Shown piece after piece: positions 1-12,710 of a stretch of 64,000 bases of DNA. The first letter of the stretch is position 1; the number at the start of each line of letters is the position of its first letter. The notes beneath the pieces were generated by a model. It made no database searches. It was given only the letters and a program-made list of their open reading frames with translations, and was not told the DNA's origin. Location of the stretch: contig CAJNOP010000326.1 of NCBI GenBank assembly GCA_905250075.1, positions 1 through 64,000 on the forward strand. The letters run 5' to 3'. The position numbers were made by a program, and so were the translations under genes. This DNA comes from Rotaria sp. Silwood1 (lineage: Eukaryota; Rotifera; Eurotatoria; Philodinida; Philodinidae).

Positions 1-1361
1 ACTAGTTAAGTTATGCTTTATTAAATCGTTTAGTTAAAATTCATATGGTACAAAAACTGATTAGAATCATGAATGCAGCATGATATTGATACTTTTTTTG
101 TGTTGAATAATTAATAGTATATGGAGAAGTATAAAGTCAAACAATGTCATGAAGTAATTTTGCATCTGATGACTTTTTTCTCTTTCAATATTCCATCGAC
201 AATAGATTTGAGTGATCTACAGAATGTATTAGAATAGGACAATATGATATAAAACAGAATGAAAAACAAAGTTTTTTATTTCAAATCTTCTTCAACAAGC
301 AAAATTCGTTATTGATTCATCTTCATTAATTCAGCTTATATTAGTTGACTTGTGCTTAATCTATCAAAAATAAATTCATGTCTCATTACCTATAATAATA
401 TTACGTAGTCGCCATGATCCATTGTGAAATTTCGTTGAGTTGGAATTTATTATAACTTTTGTTTATCCATAAAAAACAGAGAGAGATGTCATAGCTATAT
501 AATATGATCTATAGATCATTGTTGATAATCTATTGTACCAGTTCAATAATTACATCTGTTAGTTCAACAACTAGACGATCAGATCGAAGTTTATTATTGA
601 CATTTTCTTTATAAAAACGCATTGGTCATCTTGTGGTTATTGAATATGATGAAATTTTAAGTCTTCGTAATTTTTTGTAAATTCTTCGTGAAATATCTTT
701 GTATCTATTCGAAAAATGGTTGAAATCATTCCATTGTATAGATGAAATTTATTATCTTTTTTTTTTTATTTACAAAATTTTTTTCTAGCAGGAGTTAGAT
801 TATATGTGACAGAATATGCTACTTATTTAAGTGCAAGAGTTTATTTAATTTTAGCTGATGTATAAAATTACAAACAACATTATCCGAGCTTTCAGTCATT
901 ATCATAAGTATGATAGAGTAAAATCATAAAGGTTAATCTGTTGACAGAATTTACTAGTCAATTGTAAAATATTCTCATCAAAAAGAAAACCAATGTTAGA
1001 AAATATATGAAATGGAAAAAAAATTTTATTCATCATAGTTTTACGTCTCTCAAATATTATGATCTAATCTATATTTGTAAAATTCAGATAAATAGTGCAT
1101 CAGTTTTTGTTTTTTTGTTAATTGCTTAAAATTTTCATTGATATTATTTTATCACTATTGTTTTGAGTAAAATTATATTTTATATGCCATAGTTACAATT
1201 ATATAAAAATATGCGAATAATGCATCTTATCGTATATTACTACTTTCTCATAAAACAATACATTTCTATCTCTATATTAATATATAATATTTCTTTTTTA
1301 TAAACATATTATATTTCTTATATTTTAAAAATATTTAATCAATGATTTTACATATGATCTA
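1..1361. other. AT-rich intergenic sequence, no gene seen
   Basis: No ORF with family similarity and no RNA gene was recognised. The sequence is AT-rich with short homopolymer runs. The last few hundred bases presumably hold the promoter and 5' leader of the ankyrin/SOCS-box gene, but no promoter element could be assigned. Confidence 0.6.
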
Positions 1362-3964
1362 ATGGATAATCAATCAAATGATAATAAAATCGAATCATTA
1401 TATTCATTTCATACAAAAGAAAATGATACCGTTGAATTATTTAATGAATTACTTCCATGGACATTTAATTGTCGAACATTAATTGATGCAGCACGTAATG
1501 GTCAAACAGCTGAATGTGAAGATTTAATTCGACTTGGTGTTGATATTAATGAATGTGATAATTATGGTAATACAGCTGTTTGGACATCTTATTTTCATGA
1601 ACATCTTGATACATTATTTACATTATTACAGGTAGATTTCAATATTCAATTTTATCGATATTATAATCTATATGATCTTTTTTTTGAAGCTTGGTGCTGA
1701 TCCAAATACACGTTCTGGTGATATTTTATGTTCAGATCTTCATCGTGCATGTTCATTTGGTGATCAAACATTAACTGAAATATTAATTGAATGTGGTGGT
1801 TATGTTAATATATCAGATCGTAATGGTAAAACACCCTTAATCTATGCACTTGAATATCCTTCATCAAATTCTGTATTTGATTTAATTTCATATTTAATTG
1901 AACATGGTGCACATATCAATTTTAAAGATCAAAATGGAGTAAGAAAAACATTTTGTTTAGTTTTACAAAAATGACTTAGGATTTATCAAAAATAATGCCT
2001 GAAGTATTTTAATTCTCTACTGAATGTGTAAACAAGTTCATACATTTTTTGAATAAAAAACAAAAAAAAGACTTCGATAAATGGATTCAATGAATGCCAT
2101 TGTTTTTGTTTTGCTGACATCAACTATCACAGAATGTGAAGAGAATAAGCTCAGTCTAAATTTTTATTTGTATATATCAACATTCGTTTGAGATCGTGTT
2201 TCACAATAGACAAAGGATACATATCGATGAAGACAAAATTTCATCTAATATAATTATCATATGTCATAACAAATAGCTACAATCAAAACTTTAGTATTAT
2301 AAAGAATGAATAAGACAATATTAAGAAAAAATTAAGGGTGGTATCCCCTCTTTTTTGACACTTTCTGGTTCTCGAAGACGATATAACCGATCAAGCTGAA
2401 ATTTTTAGCATAAATAGAGCACTAAAAATAAAGAGATACGTATTCGAAGAAAAAAAAAATTTGAAATAGGTTTTCGAGGGGTTGTCCAGAGGTCCACATC
2501 CTGGTACATTATGACCTTTCCTTCAAAGTTTGTCCAATTGGGCTGAATTTTTTTGTTTTAGATACTTAAGACTATTCCTCAAAGATAAATTTAAGTTTTT
2601 TCAAAAATCTCACTTTCTTTCTTTTTATAAGAGAAATACGGCAAAACTTGGGTTTGGCTCCAGGTCTTGACTTCCTGGATCCTGTAACTTCAGGTGGGAA
2701 TGTCAAAAATGAAAACCTTCGATTTTATCTCTGGAGAATACTTCCAAGTATAAGTGGTAAAAATTTCAGCCCGATCGGACAAAGTTAAGATGGGGTCGTA
2801 AACAACCGAAGTTTAGAAAATTCCTGTTTTACATAACGCTAAGAAGAAAGAAAAAGGTTACATATGATTACTATGAACAAACAAAAATTTTCTTAATCCA
2901 ATAACTCTATAAAAGCAAGCTATTTTGAGTTGAATAATGTCTCCAGTTGCATATAGCACCTCAGACTATCATATCTTATGTTTCAGCTCGAAATCAAGTT
3001 TTCGGTCACAAAAGACCGAATACTCTTAAAAGCACCTGTTACTTATTTTGTTATATTCTAAATACTTTTTTTTTTCATTTAGTTAACACCATTACATTAT
3101 GCATGTTATCGTGGTGATTATGAAACAATTAAATTATTAATTGATCATAAAGCTGATATATCAATAGAAAATGCTATTGGTTATAATATTCGTAAATATG
3201 AAAAATAAAACAAAAAAAAAAAAAAAAATTGTTTAAATTTAAATATTTTTATTTTTAAAGTTCGTTATGCTCTATCATGTTTATTTTATACATCACCATC
3301 ACAATATATACAATATGAAAATCGTTTAAAAATAATTGATTTATTAATTAATCAATATAAAATTGATTCATCATTATATGATGCAATAATTGGAAATAAT
3401 AATGAACAAATACATATTTTTCCTTTATTTGATTTTATTTTTTATTCATTAATAAAAAAACGATATGATTTAGAAAAATTTGCATGGAATATATTTCTAA
3501 ATATTAATTTAACAAATAAAATTTTAAATAATATACAAATAATTATTCAAAATACATTTATTTATAGTTATTATTTTTCACATATTATTTATTTATGTCA
3601 ACGTTTTAAAATTGAAAATTTTTTATCACTTTTAATATATTATATTGAACATATAACATATGATAATAAACCTAATCGATTTTATTTACTTTTATATATT
3701 ATTTATATTGATAATGGTTTAAAATTATTTCAATTAATAAATAATTATTTTAATAAATCATTATTTTATACTCGTCAATATATATTAGAAAATTTTTTAA
3801 ATAAATGTCAAGAAAAACCTGAAAAATTAAAATTTTATTGTCGTCGTTATATACGTACTGTACTTTCAATTAGTATTCATTGTAAATTAGAAAAATTAGA
3901 TTTAAATAATTATTTAAAAAATTATATTCTTATTGATGAACTTAATTTTATATCAATTTCTTAA
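1362..3964 (+). CDS. Ankyrin-repeat and SOCS-box protein (ASB-like)
   Basis: Four exons are inferred: 1362-1631, 1690-1938, 3083-3191 and 3261-3964, giving 443 aa. All junctions are GT..AG and keep frame (phases 0, 0, 1). Ankyrin repeats fill about residues 35-205, with typical pieces such as TLIDAARNGQTAECEDLIRL, LGADPNTR and LTPLHYACYRGDYETIKLL. The C-terminal 50 residues (LKFYCRRYIRTVLS, then KLEKLDLNNYLKNYI) match a SOCS box, the Elongin B/C-binding end of ASB substrate receptors for Cullin-5 ubiquitin ligases. The middle (about 225-390) is Ile/Asn/Tyr-rich and I do not recognise it. An AATAAA lies at 4002-4007. The class is well supported by the two ends of the protein; which ASB paralogue it is, and its substrate, cannot be told. 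The second intron is 1.1 kb and holds repeat-like sequence; the others are 58-69 bp. Confidence 0.8.
2330..2830. repeat. Interspersed repeat-like insert in ASB-like intron 2
   Basis: This block has a more even base composition than the flanking intron. It carries a recurrent motif of the form TGTCCRATYGGGCTGAAATT. It appears on the + strand at 2528-2552, more loosely at 2386-2408, and on the - strand at 2759-2786, so the block is partly an inverted repeat. A similar motif lies at 45126-45147. It is probably a decayed non-autonomous DNA element. No clear ends or target duplication were found. Confidence 0.4.
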
Positions 3965-4409
3965 TTATATCTAGTTTTTTTTTTGTTTGTATACGATTTT
4001 AAATAAATGATATTCTTTTTTAAGAAACGTAAAACAGTAGTCAACTGGTATTTGATTTTCTTAATATTTACCCTTTTTTTTACGTTGTGAATAGCATTAG
4101 ATGTATTTTTTTACTTTGAGAGCATCGCCATTCTCTTTTAAACTATTTTTTCTTTGTTTTTCTACTCGTCTCTACCTTGACATTACCATGCCTATTGTTC
4201 TTCATTCATGGTCAACAAATGAAGCAAATAGTGGCACTAAGCTTCCATTGTCACCTTCGTTTGTTAAGTTTTTTTTTTTTTACTTCGTCGTTGTGTGTTT
4301 ATTTAAAACACTTCTTTTTTGTTTTACTCTCTACCAATTTTTGCTTTTCTAACGAAATGGCATCATCATACATTTTACTTTTGTTCTTGATCAATTTATT
4401 TACTTACTA

Positions 4410-7400
4410 ATGGCAGCTACATCCTATACAACATTACCATCTAATACATATGCTGGTCTTGGATCTCAAGGAGATCTTTTTCATGCAGCTAATTATGGTA
4501 AAATTGATATTAGAATTGATTTTTTTTTGTATTTAGTATTAAAAAATATATATATATATTTCTTTAGGTACATATGATTCAGGTGTTGGATCATTAATAT
4601 CAAATCCTAATCAATATCCAACAACAACAAATTATGATACACATTTTACTGGTAGTCAACGAAGACAATCCTATTCAAATGATTATCTTCAATCAAATTA
4701 TTTAAATGATGATTATACAAATCAACAACAACCTGAATATTATTCTACAGATAGATATTCTCAACAACCAACATATAATCAAGATACTTTAATTAATGAT
4801 TATTCAAATTCTAATACACAAACATATAATGATCGATCAACAATACCTAATAATATGGATGAAAATTATGCTAATACTATTACTAATAATAATAATAATA
4901 CATTGCCAACACATAAAACAACTATGGAAGAACATCATATTGAATCTAATAATCGACATCAGGTATATCAATTTATATTTATTTTTCATATCTAAAATTG
5001 AATTGCATTAGGGAAATAGATTTTAATTTTCTTTTTATAAAATGTTCAATGAAACATAATTAAAATAATAATATCCATTACAATGAAAGTGGATGCGAAT
5101 GAAAAGAAAAAAAAAATATGATAAAAAATTTTTTTTTTCCATATTCAAAATAAACATAAATTACAATTGAAAAAAAAAAACTCATTTTCTCATAAACTAT
5201 AAAACATCTATCAAAAGAATCATATTTTAGTCACAAAAAAAAAAGGAAAACGCCGTTTGTGTAATTTTTTTACAACATCATATTTTTGTTGCTAAGAAAT
5301 ATATTATCTATTTACATAATAGAATTTCTTTCATAAACACTTAGTAACCATTGAAGAATAATAATAATAATAACACGAACACATTTTCTTATGTTTAATA
5401 TTTCAATTGTGAAGATAAATATTTTAATAGTTAAATGGTAAGAAATAATCTTAAAATCTTAACGAATAATTTAGTTAATATTTAACGAATTAATCCCAAC
5501 AAATTAATATATTTACTAATCGAAGACAATTATAGAGTCAAGTAACCATCGTGATGTTTGTGAATATTTTTACATAAAATTTTCATTTCTACTATAACAA
5601 ATGTTTAAGGTCAAATAAGAAGCCATGTCTATGTAGAATTTGATTTTTTGTAAATATGCATTGTTATAGTTTCTCCTTGAATTATTTTTTTTCTTCTTTT
5701 TTTTATAAAATGTGTTTCTTTTAATTTTTATATCCATTTAGCCATCATATCCTAATACAACACAATATCAACCTCCAACATCTTCTGATAATCAACGTCC
5801 TCATCCAACTCAAATATCAACACAATCAAATATTGTTCGATCGGATCCTCAAATAAGTTATAATTCATCTAAACAAATTTCATCAAATCATCAACAATCA
5901 TCATCAAATGGTATCAATGGTAATCCATCGGAAACAATGACAAAATCTAATAATCCTACAATAGAAATGAAAACAACTAAATCAAGTAATTTACGAGCAG
6001 CAGCTATTAAACAAAAAGAAGATAGTCGTGAACAAAAACAACGTGATAATAATATTGCTTTATCAAAAAAAAAAGCAACACCACCACAATCAACAAAAAC
6101 TCAACAACATCTATCAAATGATATTAAACAAGATGATATTAAAAAACCTAAACGAAATAAAAAACAATCTCATTCTGTTCCACAAAAACGTACAAATCGT
6201 CGGGATGATTATCAAACAGATGATAATAATAGTTCCGGAGATGAAAATAATAATAATAATACTCGTCATAGTCGAAGTAAATCTAAAAAACATACAGCAT
6301 TATCTGATTCACAACAAGAAAAATATCCACCATTACCACCAATTCGACGTGGACGAGGACCACCAGTTTATGATCCTATTTATGATTATCCAATGTTACA
6401 TGGATATTCTCTTAGAGCACGATATCCATATTATGATGATCATTTACCTTATGGACCTTATCCATATCCTGGGCGATATGATTATCGTCATCGTCATTTA
6501 TATGATGATGGTTATGATACTCCACCTTATCTACCAGCATCACATAATCCTTATGATGGATTTTTTGATTATGAAAAACGTAAACCTAAATCAAAATCTA
6601 AAACACATAAAAATAAAAAAGATTTTAATATTGATCATGAAGGTATAACAGAATATGAAACTGAACATGAAGATGATAAAAAAAGTCAAAAGTCAAAAAA
6701 AATTAATAATAAAAAAACAAAATCAAAAGATGATGATACTGAAAATGAAAAAACTAAACAACAACAACAACAAAAACATATATCTCCAAATTATCCAGAA
6801 TCATCTTATCCTGATGAAGGTGATATGTTAGAACTTTGGCGTCAAGAAAGAAATGATTTTTTAAAAAAAAAATATCGACCAACTGTACATGATGTTCTTT
6901 ATTCACAACAATTTATGAAAACAGGTTTATTTATTTTTAAGAATTATATTTTAAAAAACTTTTTCTCTTTTAGATAGTTATTTAGAAAATCAACGACGTC
7001 GTGCATTACGTGATATTCAAGGATATTATTTTCCATATAAAAAATATACACTTAAAGATTATAAAGATTTACAAAAACAAGATTCACAAAATAATCCATA
7101 TGCATCTGTGAATAATGAACCTTCTCCTGATCGAGTATATATATAATATTTATTTACAAAAATTAATTTCATATTTTAATATAGAAAGAACGTGCTAAAA
7201 AACGTCAAGAATATTCATCACAAGTAGAAAAACCAGCTGGAGATACATTCGGAGTACAAAATAAATCACCACGAGATACACAACCTAAAAAACCTTGGCA
7301 TTTAAGTCATGGTGAATCACATGATCCAGAAAAATTATCAAAACGAGAACGAGTAAATTCTATTTTGATATATATATATATAAATGAATAAATAATATTG

Positions 7401-7655
7401 ATTTTTTTAAGGCTCTTGAATATGCAAAAGTTCAAGTTGTCAAAACTCGATCTCTAAAAGCAGCTAATGATAAATCTAGTGGTTCAGATCCTACTGAAAA
7501 ATATGTTAATGGTCTTTTTCCACAAGATGATAATGATGATGAAGGTTCAGGTTAGTTTATTTAATTTGAATTATATCAACATTTGATATATGTATGTATA
7601 TATAGATAATCGACGACATCAAAGACAAAATCAATCAGGCGATGATGATGATTAA
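4410..7655 (+). CDS. Disordered basic/acidic protein, possibly JHY-like
   Basis: Seven exons are inferred: 4410-4497, 4568-4962, 5742-6924, 6974-7134, 7185-7352, 7412-7550 and 7606-7655, giving 727 aa with frame kept throughout. Most of the protein is low complexity: a Ser/Thr/Asn/Gln-rich N-terminus, a Lys/Asp/Glu/Gln-rich core, and a Pro/Tyr-rich stretch near the middle (YPPLPPIRRGRGPPVYDP, then many Y-P and Y-D pairs). The C-terminal 200 residues look conserved: YRPTVHDVLYSQQFM, YKKYTLKDYKDLQ, KKRQEYSSQVEK and KRERALEYAKVQVVK. These recall the C-terminus of vertebrate JHY (C11orf63), a ciliary protein, which has YTLxDYxxL-like and RQKALEYAK-like segments. That resemblance is from memory and tentative. 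Possible polyadenylation signal at 7773-7778. The intron at 4963-5741 is 779 bp of AT-rich sequence without features. The gene is real by its splicing and codon pattern; the function is open. Confidence 0.7.
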
Positions 7656-7961
7656 TAAATGAACAATTTTTTTTTTCTTCTTTATGCAACTTCAAAACAA
7701 TGCCTTCTTTTTCTCTTATTAAGATTTTTATTTTCTTTGTCTGTATATGTTGAGCGATGAAAAATCAAGCAGAATAAAACAAAAAAAAAGAAAAGAACGA
7801 ACGAGAAAATTTCACTAGGAACAATATTATAATTAATTTTTGTGACTCGGTAATTTCCGATTTGTTTTATACGGATCTAACAGAATGTGTTTTACTTTGA
7901 GTTTGTAATAGACAAAAAGCAAAGACTTGCAAATAGAAAAAGAATAGTTTTTCTCGATATT

Positions 7962-10010
7962 ATGGCCTGGAATATATTATTCATTTTTTTAATTCTTATA
8001 TGTTCTGAAGTTTTATGTAAAATAAATCAAGACAAAAATTTACGTGGATGTTTTACAGAATTAAGATGTGGTGGTAAAATAAATTTAAAAGACTATGAAA
8101 TCGGATGATAATAAGTTTATCATTTGTATTTAGAAAAATCAACTAATCTATCAATTATTGTTCAAGGTCTACCAGGTCCTCGTGGTTTACAAGGAGTTAC
8201 AGGTAATGATAAAGAAAAAAAATTGTTTTTTTTTGATAGGAATTTATTTATGAATTTAGGTTTACCTGGTCCTCTAGGTCCACAAGGTTTAATTGGTCCT
8301 CCGGGTAAGGATAAACTCTTATGCTAATAGATAAAAGTATTTATCATAGTTTAAAATGTAGAATCAATTGTGAGAATATATTTTCATAACGAGTTATCGA
8401 AAAGAAATTTGCATCAGTAATGAAAAACTAAAAGTTGAAAAAGAATTCAATTCTAACATCTGGAAAGGAAAGATTCCCTTTAAGATGCCCCTCTCTTGTG
8501 GACTGCGTCTAATTCTCGACAAGAGTACAATCGATTGGGCTCACATATTTATTAAATCTAAATTATCGAAAATAATGGGAACTCTCTTCGAGAAAAAAAT
8601 TTTACCAGGAGATCTTCAGGAGTTTTTGGCGATGACCTGAGAATATCCTTAAGGTCTCCCACCCTTAATAACCGATCTCAGCCTAAGTACATTCAAATCC
8701 GCTGGAATTTTTAGGATATGTTGGAGCTATCGTAGAGAGACTATGATAAAATTTTCAATCCTATATCATAACGTTTAACAGAGATATTCATCAACCAAGG
8801 GCCGCAAAACAGCTCATTTGGCAAGCAAGATTTCTCAGCCAAGGCTCATTCTATATATTTAAATTTTTTTTTTGTTGTAAAGAGCATGTCAGGATGCAGT
8901 GCCTACCAAAGCCTTTTTTTTTCAAATTCTTTTCAAGCGGAGGAAAGAGATCACAAGTTCAATAACTCAAAAAACGCGTGTCTATTTATATAAGTGTTTG
9001 TATATATAAGAATAATTTAAAAGAAAAAGGGTTCTGGCAGGTACTGCATGTTGACATGCTCTTTCAAATAAAAAAAAGAATTTAAATATATAGAATGAGC
9101 CTGGACAGAGAATTCTTGCTTGCACGTTCAAGAAAACATAAACTGAGCAAAAACAAAAATCATTTTCAAATTTGTTAAAAACAGCTGGTTTTTCGGATAT
9201 AGAGTAGGAAAAATCTTCAAAGTTTCTTGAAAAAAAGGGAATATCGAGTAAAAATTTTTATGGTTTCTGAAAGACCAGATGATGAACTATTTCTCCATGC
9301 ATTTATCTCAATTTCGGACAAAAAAATTGACATTTTTTGAGGGAGAGAGACCCTAAAAGTAATGAACTAACCTTATCGAGGACTATAAAATTAAAATTGA
9401 TGCGGCAAAAATTATCTAAATTACAAGAGAAAATCTACAAAGAATAAAAAAAAAGCAAATATTTATTCTTAGGTCGTGATGGTTTTACAGAACGATCAAT
9501 TTCATTTTGTGCTGAATTACAACAATTTGATATAACAACAAATTTCTATAGTATACTTCAACCATGGATATTATCTGATTCATTTAATCAACCAACTGTT
9601 TCAAATTATTTTTCTGAACATACTGGAATATTTACTGTACCTACCAAAGGTCTTTATCAATTTTTTCTTACTATATTCGCTTCTCGAATTAAGGTTTAAA
9701 AAAAAACAAAAAATTTTTCTTTTAATTCATAATTTGAAATTTGTTTTTTTTTTTTTATTTAAAGGCATCTTTTTATATTACAAAAAATGGTCAACATATG
9801 TGTACAGTTTGGCTTGAATCTATAGTTATAAGTCATAATAAAACTCTTATTTCAGGTTTATCTAATGGTTTAATAGATTGTCTTTTATATTGTCAAATTA
9901 ATGATCAAATATCTGTTGTAGCTTCAAATCTTTTAAATGAAAATTTTGATTCACAACCTCATGCTTATTCTTATTTAATTTTTTCAGGTTATATGTTATT
10001 TAATATTTAA
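7962..10010 (+). CDS. Secreted collagen-like C1q-domain protein
   Basis: Six exons are inferred: 7962-8073, 8134-8202, 8260-8304, 9473-9693 and 9765-10010 plus their joins, i.e. five coding exons, giving 230 aa. The chosen start MAWNILFIFLILICSEV gives a clean signal peptide (cut near residue 20); an upstream in-frame Met would put a charged stretch before it. Ten Gly-X-Y triplets follow at about residues 50-80 (GLPGPR, GLIGPPGRD). They are spread over three exons joined by phase-1 introns that split Gly codons; one exon is exactly 45 bp. The rest (about 83-230) is a C1q/TNF-like globular domain ending in YSYLIFSGYMLF, close to the family end FSGFLL. Such proteins trimerise through the collagen part and act as secreted recognition or adhesion factors. 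Intron 8305-9472 is enlarged by an inverted-repeat element. The stop is 34 bp from the stop of the convergent PPT1 gene. Confidence 0.8.
8821..9123. repeat. Inverted-repeat (foldback) element in the C1q gene intron
   Basis: Left arm 8821-8913 and right arm 9029-9123 are reverse complements with scattered mismatches. Shared pieces include GGCTCATTCTATATATTTAA and AAAGAGCATGTCA. The spacer is about 115 bp. The arms do not reach the intron ends. No target duplication was recognised, so the true element borders are unknown. The left-flanking part (8741-8790) also resembles 25233-25285. Confidence 0.6.
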
Positions 10011-10044
10011 ATATTTTTATTAAAACAAAAAAAAACAGATCATA

Positions 10045-11073
10045 TTAATCTTTAAGATATGGAATTATATTATCAATAAACCATTGATCAGTAAATTGTA
10101 AATGATCAGTATCTGATTCAAGAAATTTAATACGTAATTGTTCATCCATAATTTTTAAACCTAATAAATCATTTAAATATAATAAACTTTCACGTAATGG
10201 TATTATTTTTGATATATTATTTTTTTCATAAAAACCAAAATGTTCACTTTCAGATGGTGTTACCATTGAATCACGTAAAAATTTTACAAGTATTAAATTA
10301 CGAATTTTTAATAAATTATTTTTATATGATTGATTAAATATTCGTTCTTGATTAATATCAGCTAAGAAAATACTTGCTTTACGATAAGTTTCTTCTTGAT
10401 GAGCTAAAGAAAAACAAGAAAATATAAATAATTTTTTAATATAATTCTAAAATTTACGATCATGCCAATATTCGGCTTGAACAAGATGATTTTGAACAAA
10501 TGATTCATAAGCACCAAAATGTAATAAATCACGAATATAATTACATATTGTTATATTATCACCTGGACATCGAGGAAATCCAAAAACACCTTGATGTTGA
10601 CCACCAATTGATATTAAATTAAGCATTGGTGGATTAGGACAACGTTGAGCTATGGCACGTAAAAATTGTCCACCTTGAGAAAAACTTTAAATAAAATATA
10701 AAAATTTCATTAGTTAGAAAAAACAAAAAACGAAAAAGTTTTTAATTGTTTTTTTTTTTCTCGTTATTTACCCAATAGCATGATAACCTTGTGAAAGATT
10801 TTCATCGGAATTTAATAATTTACAAACATAATCAATTTGATGATTAACATTCATAAAAAATCCATTTGATGTATCTTCAGCTATATTTGATCCAATACGT
10901 AATGAAAGTATATATGGACCAGGTAATTGACGTTTTAATAATTTAATTATTGTACCAAGACTTAATGGATTACAACAACTATCACCCATACCATGCCATA
11001 AAACTATTGGTGGTGAACCAGATATAAAAATAGTATGACTAAGACAAACAATAATAATGATAAAAGACAACAT
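10045..11073 (-). CDS. PPT1: Palmitoyl-protein thioesterase 1
   Basis: Three exons on the minus strand (11073-10772, 10684-10458, 10403-10045) give 295 aa; human PPT1 is 306 aa. The protein removes palmitate from S-acylated cysteines during lysosomal protein breakdown. An N-terminal signal peptide ([20 protein letters not shown]) fits lysosomal targeting. Diagnostic stretches are [65 protein letters not shown] and [19 protein letters not shown]. The catalytic triad appears intact: Ser103 in GFSQGG, Asp221 in RDSMV and His277 in TDHLQF. The spacings of 118 and 56 residues equal those of the mammalian triad. Introns are short (53 and 87 bp) and in frame. It is the only recognised minus-strand gene here and ends tail-to-tail with the C1q gene. 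The assignment is firm. Confidence 0.95.
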
Positions 11074-12710
11074 TCATATATGAATATGTATATTTTACTA
11101 AAAGAATATAGACAGTATATGACAAAAGTATAAGAAAGGTCAACTAAAAAAAATATGAGAGAAAATCTTTCAAGCGTATCCAATTGAATACATCGAATCA
11201 AATTATTTCGACTTTTAAAATCATTTTATCGGTATAGAAAAAAAAGTGAAGTTATAAAAATTCAAATTTTGATAGTATTTTTCTTTATCATAATAAAAAT
11301 TTTTGTATTCATACGTTATTGATCGGATGTTAAATCCGCTTAAAATTTAAGTCATAAATCAACGCTTATTAAAATTTTACAAGTCAAACATAATACAATA
11401 ATTTCGAGTTTATCTTATAAATTGATGTTAATGTATAGGATAAGATCTATAGTATTTGTTTGATATAGGAAATGAAAGCTTAGTATTAAGTAACAGGAGA
11501 TATTTGAAACTTTCTCAAATATTTTTAAGTAGAAAGATGCTTTGAATTTTTTTTTAAGAAGATTAAATGGAATATTAGGTGAAATACTGAAATTTTAAAA
11601 CTTGTTTATGTGCAAAAATGTAATATTAACTATCTTGCAAACATATTTTGGATCATTCGGTCTTTTTTTTGTTCGATAGTCTATTAAAAAACAAAGAACC
11701 TAAATTTTCGAACTTTGTTCCAATATTCAAGTATCTATTTCTAGAAATGTATGTTAGATTCGTCATGTTATGTTGATATATAACAGTAGTTTATTGTTGC
11801 AGTTAGAATAGATTTCTTCAAATAGAAACTACAGATAATTTATAGAGAATGTTAGATGAAATATACGCGAACAGCTAACATAATATAATCAGAAAATGTA
11901 TGGACTGTTATATAAAAAGCAAGAAATACCACTAAAAATAGAGATCCAAAGGATAAATACAACAAATACCTGACAGAAAAAAAAATAGCAATAACTAACA
12001 AAATGTATTTCTAAGAGGACAGACAGATAACTAACGTCTATGGCTAAATACTCTTAACAACTGGTGTCTTATGAAATGTCTTAAGTATGTACCATAACAT
12101 TATAAATAAATAATAATCCATTACAGAGTAACTTCTTTTATTATTTTTAAGTTATTTAATTATAAAAATATTTTAATGTCTTATGTGTAAAATATTCGGA
12201 AGATGTTTTTGTTTATATGAATACATGTAAGTAATACATATGATTTCAATAATTGACTTACAGAAAAACTTTTTTTTTTCGTTTATTTATTTTTTATTGA
12301 ATAATCATATGTTTTTTCCGCCAGAAAAAATATCGAAATATGTAAACACGCCCACATACTCTTAATACGTTTGAATTTTTATTCTTTTATTAACCAATAA
12401 TTCTATTACAAAAATAAATAGAAAAAAAACTATAATTAAATAATATATATATATATTTTTTTTGAGTAAAATTTTAGTTTAAATTCATATCTCTTAAAAA
12501 AAATTAACATTGATTATTTTCTTTGTTTTTTTTTGTTTTCATTAATTTTCCATTAATCATTATAAACGAACTCTAGTGTTGATATTTTTCTATTAGTCAA
12601 AAAAAATAAACCAATCATATCATAATCTCAATATGCATCATCATCATTATAATAGTGTTGATTGAATAAAATAAATTTCTTTTACATTCTAGAAAAACAC
12701 AAAAAAAAAT
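11074..12710. other. Intergenic spacer between PPT1 and AAMP
   Basis: This 1.6 kb lies between two divergent genes, so it should hold both promoters. It is AT-rich with many poly-A/T runs. I see no ORF with similarity, RNA gene or repeat with clear ends. Confidence 0.6.
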
